Below, in pieces: positions 1-4,823 of a stretch of DNA of 9,572 bases. Within the stretch, counting starts at the first letter, position 1, and each line of letters starts with the position of its first letter. A program made the position numbers and the translations under genes. Below the pieces are notes generated by a model. It searched no databases and was not told where the DNA came from. It saw nothing but the letters and a program-made list of their open reading frames with translations. The stretch is from DATADD01 sp036258675 (GTDB lineage Bacteria > Actinomycetota > CADDZG01 > WHSQ01): positions 1 to 9,572 of the forward strand of contig DATADD010000026.1 in NCBI GenBank assembly GCA_036258675.1. Reading direction: 5' to 3'.

Positions 1-71
1 GAATGAGAGCGGCGAGAGTGGGATGCCGTTCACGCGGACGGAGTTGATGACGAGGTCCCTTGGGACACCGG

Positions 72-143
72 TGGGCGGTACTGGGATCGAACCAGTGACC
101 TCTTCGGTGTGAACGAAGCGCTCTCCCGCTGAGCTAACCGCCC
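72..143 (-). tRNA. tRNA-Val (anticodon CAC)
   Basis: The minus strand folds into a complete 72-nt cloverleaf without an encoded CCA tail. The 7-bp acceptor stem is GGGCGGT/ACCGCCC, the D stem GCTC/GAGC, the anticodon stem CTTCG/CGAAG and the T stem ACTGG/CCAGT with loop TTCGATC. The anticodon loop is TTCACAC, so the anticodon is CAC, which reads valine codon GTG. The discriminator base is A. The next bases are CCG, so CCA must be added by the nucleotidyltransferase. It is transcribed in the same direction as the DUF5317 gene, 130 bp downstream of that gene's stop codon. I see no second tRNA next to it. Confidence 0.96.
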
Positions 144-242
144 CTCGCTCCGTCGATCTATGACCTCACTGCAGGAGGCCGCTATCTCGGGAGCGGGCCG
201 ATTATCCCCGAAAGGACCGTCGCGCGCCTCGAGGAGCCTGGC

Positions 243-263
243 CGAGCCTCGGTGGAGGCCTCG
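243..263 (-). terminator. Possible terminator hairpin after the DUF5317 gene
   Basis: CGAGCCTC (243-250) pairs with GAGG-c-CTCG (255-263). This gives an 8-bp stem with one bulged base and a 4-nt loop. It starts 10 bases beyond the stop codon of the minus-strand membrane-protein gene. No T tract follows, so it would be an I-shaped terminator of the kind common in high-GC actinobacteria. It could also be a chance hairpin. The rest of 144-273, between this gene and the tRNA, shows nothing else I can support. Confidence 0.3.
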
Positions 264-273
264 TGTGCCATCG

Positions 274-873
274 TCATCCCCCCGTCCGCGTGAGGAAGCC
301 ATCCCGACGGGAGCCGGCCCCCTCCTCCGCCGGCCGGCGCGAGCGGCCCGCCAGCCGGGAGCCGCACAGCGCGTGCAGAACCACCGCCACCCCCGCCACG
401 ATCAGCACGTCGCCGACGCTGAAGACGTTCGCGAGCGGCAAGGGGGCCGGCACGGCGAAGACGTCACCCAGCCACGCGAGCTCCGGGTCCTTCACGACGG
501 CCGAGTTGGCGAAGCCGCCCCCCCTCTGCGCAAGCCCCGCCGCCTTCACTGCGGCCGGCGCGGCCGGCATCACGCCGCCGTTCGCCGCGATGGCGGCGGC
601 GTTCAGGGCGGTGCCGAGGGCCACGATCCAGAGGCCCGGTATCGCCCGGTTGGCCGCCAGGAACGCGATGACGAAACCGTATGACGCGACGTGCCCGAGC
701 GCGTGGAGCGCGGGCGCGCCCTCGGGCAGCAGCCACATGATCACAGCCTGGAGGCCCAGCGCCACGGAGAGCGTCCAGCCCCGGGCGATCGTGACGGACG
801 AGAGGGCGCCGAGCCGGCCTCCCGCGAGGGGAACCGTGGCGACCACTGCCGCGAAGCAGGCGACCAGGAGCAC
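274..873 (-). CDS. DUF5317 family integral membrane protein
   Basis: This 199-residue protein is mostly hydrophobic, with about five membrane segments near residues 1-18, 32-50, 56-74, 78-97 and 150-168. It matches my knowledge of the DUF5317 family: a GGRL-type turn after helix 1 (residues 18-21), the motif NGGVMP (98-103) after helix 4, and N-V-F-S-V-G-D-V-L-I (149-158) leading into the last helix. The family has no established biochemical function. The start is GTG at 873, supported by GGAGGAG five to eleven bases upstream. The C-terminal tail from about residue 171 is Arg-rich and probably cytosolic. The gene is monocistronic or leads into the tRNA. It diverges from a 28-codon gene on the other strand, with promoter-like elements facing both ways between them. 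I am confident it is a real membrane protein and fairly confident of the family. Confidence 0.85.
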   Translation of the reverse strand: MLLVACFAAVVATVPLAGGRLGALSSVTIARGWTLSVALGLQAVIMWLLPEGAPALHALGHVASYGFVIAFLAANRAIPGLWIVALGTALNAAAIAANGGVMPAAPAAVKAAGLAQRGGGFANSAVVKDPELAWLGDVFAVPAPLPLANVFSVGDVLIVAGVAVVLHALCGSRLAGRSRRPAEEGAGSRRDGFLTRTGG

Positions 874-905
874 GCTCTCCTCCAGGGACGGGACCTTCTT
901 CGGCC

Positions 906-933
906 TTATCGCCTGGGCCGCAGAGCCGCTTGA
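906..933 (-). promoter_or_regulatory. Sigma-28/WhiG-like promoter for the DUF5317 gene
   Basis: On the minus strand TCAA (933-930) is followed after 16 nt by GGCGATAA (913-906). The known FliA/SigD/WhiG consensus is TAAA, about 15 nt, then GCCGATAA, so the -10 has one mismatch and the -35 one. A transcript would start near 899. That leaves a leader of about 26 nt holding the GGAGGAG ribosome binding site before GTG at 873. A matching element faces the other way at 970-997, which raises confidence that neither is accidental. The sigma factor itself is not in this window. Confidence 0.5.
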
Positions 934-945
934 GTCCCCGGAGGG

Positions 946-955
946 ACTACGTAGT
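946..955. promoter_or_regulatory. Palindromic operator candidate ACTACGTAGT
   Basis: ACTACGTAGT is a perfect 10-bp palindrome centred at 950.5. The two divergent -35 elements (930-933 and 970-973) and the two -10 elements have their midpoint at 951.5, so the palindrome is within 1 bp of the symmetry axis. Cores of the TACGTAG type are known for response regulators of the FixJ/NarL (LuxR-HTH) group. Assigning that class here is inference. One dimer at this spot could control both genes. Confidence 0.5.
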
Positions 956-969
956 TCTATCCATCTCCT

Positions 970-997
970 TGAAGGTCCCAGCCCGAGGCCCCGATAA
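970..997 (+). promoter_or_regulatory. Sigma-28/WhiG-like promoter for the 28-codon gene
   Basis: TGAA (970-973) is followed after 16 nt by CCCGATAA (990-997). Each half has one mismatch to the TAAA...GCCGATAA consensus of FliA/SigD/WhiG sigma factors. The 16-nt spacing is the same as in the minus-strand element at 906-933. The start of transcription would be near 1004, giving a leader of about 48 nt before the ATG at 1052. That leader holds a GC hairpin (CCCCGC 1011-1016 with GCGGGG 1022-1027) and then the ribosome binding site. Confidence 0.5.
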
Positions 998-1038
998 GGG
1001 GAGAGTCACACCCCGCAACGGGCGGGGGCGGCACCCGG

Positions 1039-1047
1039 AGGAGGTGA
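1039..1047 (+). promoter_or_regulatory. Near-ideal Shine-Dalgarno AGGAGGTGA
   Basis: AGGAGGTGA is a nine-base perfect complement of the usual 16S rRNA 3' end. The GGAGG core ends 7 nt before the ATG at 1052, which is optimal spacing. No other gene in the window has such a strong site. It is the main evidence that the following 28-codon frame is translated. Confidence 0.85.
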
Positions 1048-1051
1048 GGGA

Positions 1052-1138
1052 ATGAAGGCTCGGATCTTCCGCATGGCGCTGGCACTGGCCAACCTCGGGA
1101 TCCTCGTTGCGGCCGCTGGGGCGGGAAACAAGTGGTGA
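1052..1138 (+). CDS. 28-residue exported peptide or pheromone-precursor candidate
   Basis: This small gene starts with ATG and stops with TGA. The product opens with a basic segment (MKARIFR, residues 1-7), then a hydrophobic run (residues 8-24) and ends AGAGNKW. This is the layout of a signal peptide with almost no mature part. An A-x-A site (A22-G23-A24) would release the tetrapeptide GNKW, with Trp last. Alternatively the whole peptide stays in the membrane as a single helix. Support for it being real is a perfect Shine-Dalgarno sequence, an upstream sigma-28-like promoter, and a strong hairpin 15 nt after the stop. It diverges from the DUF5317 membrane-protein gene, which may be its partner as exporter, processing factor or receptor. 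I recognise no named family. Function is inference; that it is a gene is well supported. Confidence 0.72.
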   Translation: MKARIFRMALALANLGILVAAAGAGNKW

Positions 1139-1153
1139 GCACCGGCACTCAAA

Positions 1154-1189
1154 CAGCGCCCTGGGGTCGACCGATCCACCGGGGCGCTG
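1154..1189. terminator. Strong hairpin between the micro-gene and uvrA, probable bidirectional terminator
   Basis: CAGCGCCC (1154-1161) pairs perfectly with GGGCGCTG (1182-1189). A T-G wobble and two G-C pairs extend the stem to about 11 bp around a 14-nt loop. It begins 15 nt after the stop codon of the plus-strand 28-codon gene and lies about 80 nt past the stop codon of minus-strand uvrA, so it can serve both convergent transcripts. There is no long T tract on either side. Confidence 0.6.
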
Positions 1190-1270
1190 CTGCGTTGAAA
1201 GGGGCCGATGGGACCCGTGGCAACTCCCCGACCCCTCGACCCCGCCGGCACCGGGCGCCCGCCCGTAGGG

Positions 1271-4189
1271 TCAGACGCCTGCCGCGACCCTCCGCCGGCC
1301 TGCTCTGGAGGCCGCCACCCGCCTCCGCCTCTCCCGCGGCGATCCGACCAGAGGCGCGAGGTACTGGCCCGTGTACGACCCGGGAACGGCGGCTACATCC
1401 TCCGGCGTCCCCTCCGCCACCACGCGTCCCCCTCCCGCTCCCCCTTCGGGGCCCAGGTCGACGATGTGGTCTGCCGTCTTGATCACCTCGAGGTTGTGCT
1501 CGATCACCACGACCGTGTTGCCGGCGTCGACGAGGCGGTGCAGGACGCCGAGGAGCTTGGCCACGTCGTCGAAGTGCAGCCCCGTCGTCGGCTCGTCGAG
1601 GATGTAGAGCGTCTTCCCGGTCGACCGCTTCGACAGCTCGGACGCGAGCTTCACCCGTTGTGCCTCGCCGCCCGAGAGCGTCGGGGCCGGCTGGCCCAGC
1701 TTGATGTACCCGAGGCCCACGTCGCGCAGCGTGGTCATGTGACGGGCGATGGGAGGGATGGCGGCAAAGAACTCGCACGCCTCGTCCACGCTCATGTCGA
1801 GCACCTCGGAGATGTTCCTGCCCTTGTATCGAACCTCGAGCGTTTCGCGGTTGTAGCGCTTCCCCTTGCACACCTCGCAGGGGACGTAGACGTCGGGCAG
1901 GAAGTGCATCTCGATCTTGAGCGTCCCGTCGCCGCCGCACGCCTCGCAGCGCCCCCCGCGGACGTTGAACGAGAACCGTCCCGGGAGGTAGCCGCGCCGG
2001 CGCGCGTCCGGCGTCTTGGAGAAGAGCTGGCGGATGTGATCGAACACACCCGTGTACGTGGCCGTGTTCGAGCGGGGGGTGCGCCCGATGGGGGACTGAT
2101 CGATGTCGATGACCTTGTCGATGAGGTCGAGGCCCTCCACCGCCCGATGCTTGCCCGGCACGAGGCGGGCGTTGCGGTTGAGGCGCTGGAACACGGCGCG
2201 ATACAGCACTTCGTCGACCAGAGTGGACTTCCCCGAGCCCGAGACGCCGGTGACGGTGACGAAGCACCCCAAGGGAAAGGCGACGTCGATGTCGGCGAGG
2301 TTGTGCTGACGCGCTCCTCGCACGACGATCGCTCCCTTGTCGGCGGGCCGCCGCCGCGATGGAACGGGGATCGAGCGCCGGCCGGCGAGGTAGTCGCCGG
2401 TGAGCGACTTTCCATCCCGTACGAGCCCCTCCAACGGGCCGGCGTACACCACGCCGCCCCCCTGCTCGCCGGCTCCGGGCCCGATGTCGACGATGAAGTC
2501 TGCCGTTCTGATGGTGTCCTCGTCGTGCTCGACGACGATGAGGGTGTTCCCCAGGTCCCGCAGGCGGACGAGCGTGTCGATCAAGCGGCGGTTGTCGCGC
2601 TGGTGGAGGCCGATCGAGGGCTCGTCGAGGACGTAGAGCACCCCCACGAGCCCCGATCCGATCTGCGTCGCGAGGCGGATGCGCTGGGCCTCGCCGCCCG
2701 CAAGCGTCGCCGAGCCGCGCGCGAGCGACAGATAGTCGAGCCCCACGTCGAGCAAGAAGCCCAGTCGGGAATGGATCTCCTTGAGCAGTCGTTCGGCGAT
2801 CGTGGTCTCTCGATCGTCCAGCTCGAGCTTGCGCAGGAACGCATCGATGTCTCCTATGCACTGCTCGCAGAGCTCGAAGATGTTCTTGTCGCCGACGCGG
2901 ACGGCGAGGGACTCCGGGCGGAGCCGGGCTCCCTTGCACGCGGGACACGGGACCTGCCTGAAGTACTGCTCGTAGCGCTCGCGCGCGTAGTCGGAGTCCG
3001 TCTCCGAGCGCCGCCGCTCGAGCCAGGGGACCACGCCCTCGTACACGGTCCAGTAGGAGCGCACGCGTCCGAAGCGGTTCTTGTAGCGCACATGGACGTC
3101 GGCGTCCTCCGCTCCGTAGAGGATGAGGTCCTTGGCGCGCTGCGACAACCGCTTGAAGGGCACGTCGGTGCGGAAGCGCAGTGCCTTCCCGGCCGACTCG
3201 AGCAGCTTCTCGAAGTACTCCAACCGCCTCCCCGACCAGGGCGCGATCGCCCCCTCCCTGATAGACAGCTCGGGGTGGGGGACGACCAGCTCGGGATCGA
3301 CCTCGAGATGTGTGCCGAGCCCGTCGCACCGCTCGCACGCGCCGTACGGCGAGTTGAAAGAGAAGTTGCGCGGGGCGAGCTCGTCGAAGGAGATGCCGCA
3401 GTTGATGCAGGCGAACTGCTCGGAGAACAGGATGTCCTCGGCGGCGTCGTCGACGAGGTCGATCGCCGCGATCCCCTCGGCCAGCTTGAGCGCCGTCTCC
3501 ACGGAGTCCGTCAGCCGGCTCGCGATCCCCTCCTTCATCACCAGCCGGTCGACGATCACGTCGATGTCGTGCTGGAAATAACGGTCGAGCCTGATCCTCT
3601 CGGACAGGTCGCGCACCTCCCCGTCGACGCGTGCGCGCGCGAAGCCGCGGCGGGCGAGATCGTCGAACAGCGTCGTGAACTCGCCCTTGCGGCCGCGCAC
3701 GATGGGCGCGAGCACCTGGAAGCGGGTCCCCTCGGGGAGCTCGAGGACCTGGTCGACGATCTGCTCGGGGGTCTGGCGTGCTATGGGCCGGCCGCAGTTG
3801 TGGCAGTGCGGCCTGCCGATGCGGGCGTAGAGCAGCCGCATGTAGTCGTAGATCTCGGTGATCGTCCCCACGGTCGAGCGGGGGTTCTTGGGCGCGGACT
3901 TCTGATCGATCGAGATCGCCGGAGACAGGCCCTCGATGAAGTCCACGTCGGGCTTGTCCATCTGGCCGAGGAACTGGCGGGCGTAGGCGGAGAGGGACTC
4001 GACGTAGCGGCGCTGGCCCTCCGCGTAGATCGTGTCGAACGCGAGCGAGGACTTCCCCGAACCGGAGATCCCCGTGAACACGATGAGTGAGTCGCGCGGG
4101 AGCTCGAGGCTTACGTTGCGCAGGTTGTGCTCGCGGGCCCCCCGGATGACGAGCGCATCTGAGGCCCCAAGGGTGTCGCTCGGGGGCAT
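1271..4189 (-). CDS. uvrA: UvrA, excinuclease ABC subunit A
   Basis: UvrA is the damage-scanning ABC-type ATPase of nucleotide excision repair. As a dimer it loads UvrB onto damaged DNA. The 972-residue length is normal. It has two ATPase modules: Walker A GISGSGKSS at 40-48 (Lys46) and GVSGSGKST at 648-656 (Lys654), and Walker B regions ending LDEPSIGLH and LDEPTTGLH. Zinc fingers include Cys261/264/285/288 and Cys748/751/771/774; a CPACKG...CEQC set lies between the modules. The second ABC signature is the usual LSGGEAQR (from 838). The first is LAGGEAQR (from 496), where family members normally have Ser. The ATG at 4189 is preceded by TACCAT and exactly 8 nt, suggesting leaderless translation. 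The C-terminal tail after about residue 948 is Arg/Ala-rich. The gene lies 61 bp after the RTX-repeat gene and appears to have its own promoter. I see no clear LexA box upstream. Confidence 0.98.
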   Translation of the reverse strand: MPPSDTLGASDALVIRGAREHNLRNVSLELPRDSLIVFTGISGSGKSSLAFDTIYAEGQRRYVESLSAYARQFLGQMDKPDVDFIEGLSPAISIDQKSAPKNPRSTVGTITEIYDYMRLLYARIGRPHCHNCGRPIARQTPEQIVDQVLELPEGTRFQVLAPIVRGRKGEFTTLFDDLARRGFARARVDGEVRDLSERIRLDRYFQHDIDVIVDRLVMKEGIASRLTDSVETALKLAEGIAAIDLVDDAAEDILFSEQFACINCGISFDELAPRNFSFNSPYGACERCDGLGTHLEVDPELVVPHPELSIREGAIAPWSGRRLEYFEKLLESAGKALRFRTDVPFKRLSQRAKDLILYGAEDADVHVRYKNRFGRVRSYWTVYEGVVPWLERRRSETDSDYARERYEQYFRQVPCPACKGARLRPESLAVRVGDKNIFELCEQCIGDIDAFLRKLELDDRETTIAERLLKEIHSRLGFLLDVGLDYLSLARGSATLAGGEAQRIRLATQIGSGLVGVLYVLDEPSIGLHQRDNRRLIDTLVRLRDLGNTLIVVEHDEDTIRTADFIVDIGPGAGEQGGGVVYAGPLEGLVRDGKSLTGDYLAGRRSIPVPSRRRPADKGAIVVRGARQHNLADIDVAFPLGCFVTVTGVSGSGKSTLVDEVLYRAVFQRLNRNARLVPGKHRAVEGLDLIDKVIDIDQSPIGRTPRSNTATYTGVFDHIRQLFSKTPDARRRGYLPGRFSFNVRGGRCEACGGDGTLKIEMHFLPDVYVPCEVCKGKRYNRETLEVRYKGRNISEVLDMSVDEACEFFAAIPPIARHMTTLRDVGLGYIKLGQPAPTLSGGEAQRVKLASELSKRSTGKTLYILDEPTTGLHFDDVAKLLGVLHRLVDAGNTVVVIEHNLEVIKTADHIVDLGPEGGAGGGRVVAEGTPEDVAAVPGSYTGQYLAPLVGSPRERRRRVAASRAGRRRVAAGV

Positions 4190-4197
4190 GGCGCCCC

Positions 4198-4203
4198 ATG
4201 GTA
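4198..4203 (-). promoter_or_regulatory. -10 element TACCAT for leaderless uvrA
   Basis: TACCAT fits TANNNT and ends exactly 8 nt before the uvrA ATG, so transcription would begin at or within a few bases of the start codon. The 8-nt gap is GGGGCGCC, with no proper Shine-Dalgarno. No convincing -35 is visible 16-18 nt further upstream. Confidence 0.5.
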
Positions 4204-4250
4204 AACGACGAGCGTGTAACTCAGACGAGGAGCGGGCCTCGGCGCGCCGC

Positions 4251-4724
4251 TCAGGCCACCACGGCCTCGCAGTCCCGGTACCGGTCGGCGACGTCGATCG
4301 CGCATCCGTCCTCGCCCGGGCCGCCGTCGGCGCGGTCCCGGCCCCGGCCGTCGATGACCTGGATGAAGTCCTCTCCGGGCCCTCCGTCGGCTCTGTCCAC
4401 CCCCCTGCCCCCGTAGACCTTGTCGGGGCCGGCTCCCCCGCAGAGGAGGTCGTTGCCCCGCCGTCCCCTCACGACGTCTCCGCCCCTCAGTCCCTGGATC
4501 ACGTCCCGGCCCGGCGTCCCGGCGAGAACCTCGGAACGGTGCGTCCCCACGACGGTGGCGACCTGGCCGCGACACCGGGGCGCGCCGGAGAACCCCGCGC
4601 TCGAGGGTCCGTGTCCGACGACCAGCGCCGCGAGGACCGCAGCTGCGAGGCCGCGGGCGCCCGCGGGCGCCGGGAGGAGGGGCACGCGCGCCTGGCGAGG
4701 CCGAGGGGCCTCAGGGGTGAGCAC
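4251..4724 (-). CDS. Secreted protein with RTX-like calcium-binding repeats
   Basis: The C-terminal two thirds are glycine/aspartate nonapeptide-type repeats of the hemolysin calcium-binding family. They include GTPGRDVIQGL, GGDVVRG, GNDLLCGGAG and two exact copies of DRADGGPGED. Such repeats form a parallel beta-roll that binds calcium outside the cell. Four Cys residues flank or interrupt the repeat block, which is common in small actinobacterial versions and could form disulfides. I chose GTG at 4724 because TACGAT lies exactly 8 nt upstream and because a hairpin (4742-4770) would otherwise fall inside the gene. This gives about 157 residues. The frame is open to a GTG at 4787, and a GTG at 4685 would give a more compact signal peptide. 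A hydrophobic segment (GLAAAVLAALVV) followed by SSA looks like the signal-peptide core and cleavage site. Repeats such as GTHRSEVLAG are degenerate. It lies between the protease gene and uvrA. Confidence 0.8.
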   Translation of the reverse strand: MLTPEAPRPRQARVPLLPAPAGARGLAAAVLAALVVGHGPSSAGFSGAPRCRGQVATVVGTHRSEVLAGTPGRDVIQGLRGGDVVRGRRGNDLLCGGAGPDKVYGGRGVDRADGGPGEDFIQVIDGRGRDRADGGPGEDGCAIDVADRYRDCEAVVA

Positions 4725-4732
4725 CGCTTCCC

Positions 4733-4738
4733 ATCGTA
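4733..4738 (-). promoter_or_regulatory. -10 element TACGAT for the RTX-repeat gene
   Basis: TACGAT fits TANNNT and ends 8 nt before the GTG at 4724, the same spacing as at uvrA and at the PLP-enzyme gene. This favours 4724 as a leaderless start. A clear -35 is not visible, and the upstream sequence is occupied by a hairpin. Confidence 0.45.
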
Positions 4739-4741
4739 GCC

Positions 4742-4770
4742 CCTGTCCCTGCGCGGGATCCGGGGACAGG
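4742..4770 (-). terminator. Hairpin downstream of the M6 protease gene
   Basis: CCTGTCCC (4742-4749) pairs perfectly with GGGACAGG (4763-4770). A G-T wobble and one more G-C pair bring the stem to 10 bp around a 9-nt loop. It lies 53 nt after the protease stop codon on the minus strand, so it fits an I-shaped terminator for that gene. No T tract follows in that direction. It overlaps the longest possible reading frame of the RTX-repeat gene, which argues for that gene's later start. Confidence 0.5.
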
Positions 4771-4823
4771 CTTTGGCTCATGGTCACCCGGCCGCATCCG
4801 AGCCGAGCGGCACGGGCGGAGCC

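Larger units (their letters stand above)
890..979. repeat. 9-bp inverted repeat GGGACCTTC / GAAGGTCCC
   Basis: GGGACCTTC (890-898) and GAAGGTCCC (971-979) are perfect inverted copies 72 nt apart. Between them on the minus strand lies AGTCCC-TCCG-GGGACT (948-933), a 6-bp stem with a C(UCCG)G loop if transcribed. The arms overlap the start-site region of the minus-strand promoter and the -35 region of the plus-strand promoter. They could be binding sites or chance. If a longer minus-strand leader exists they could close a structured RNA. Confidence 0.4.

Noticed and set aside
1..71. Minus-strand open frame running off the left edge (reads V-R-V-N-G-I-P-L-S-P-L-S-F near its end)
   Set aside because: Third positions are GC-rich as in real genes, but only about 11-22 codons are visible and the possible GTG start has no ribosome binding site or TANNNT. 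It is too short to call.
201..206. GATAAT on the minus strand as a promoter for the tRNA
   Set aside because: The hexamer is good, but neither a sigma-70-type nor a sigma-28-type -35 is found at suitable spacing (AGGCGC or similar only). I left it uncalled.
874..1051. A known riboswitch class in the divergent gap (c-di-GMP-I, ydaO, cobalamin)
   Set aside because: I could not find the conserved core bases of these classes on either strand. The CGATAA elements are better explained as sigma-28-like -10 sites.
1205..1270. A second small frame with ATG at 1208, preceded by AAAGGGG, downstream of the 28-codon gene
   Set aside because: It lies beyond the hairpin at 1154-1189, has no stop before uvrA, and continues as the antisense shadow of uvrA. 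The encoded protein is Pro/Arg low complexity.
1208..4090. A 960-codon open frame on the plus strand opposite uvrA, and a 1016-codon frame in another minus-strand phase
   Set aside because: Both are by-products of strong G/C third-position bias across a long conserved gene. They are low-complexity in Arg/Ala/Val/Asp and match no domain I know, while the uvrA frame has every expected motif.
4190..4250. An SOS (LexA) box upstream of uvrA
   Set aside because: No GAAC-N4-GTTC-like dyad is present in the 61 bp before the gene, nor obviously around the TACCAT element.
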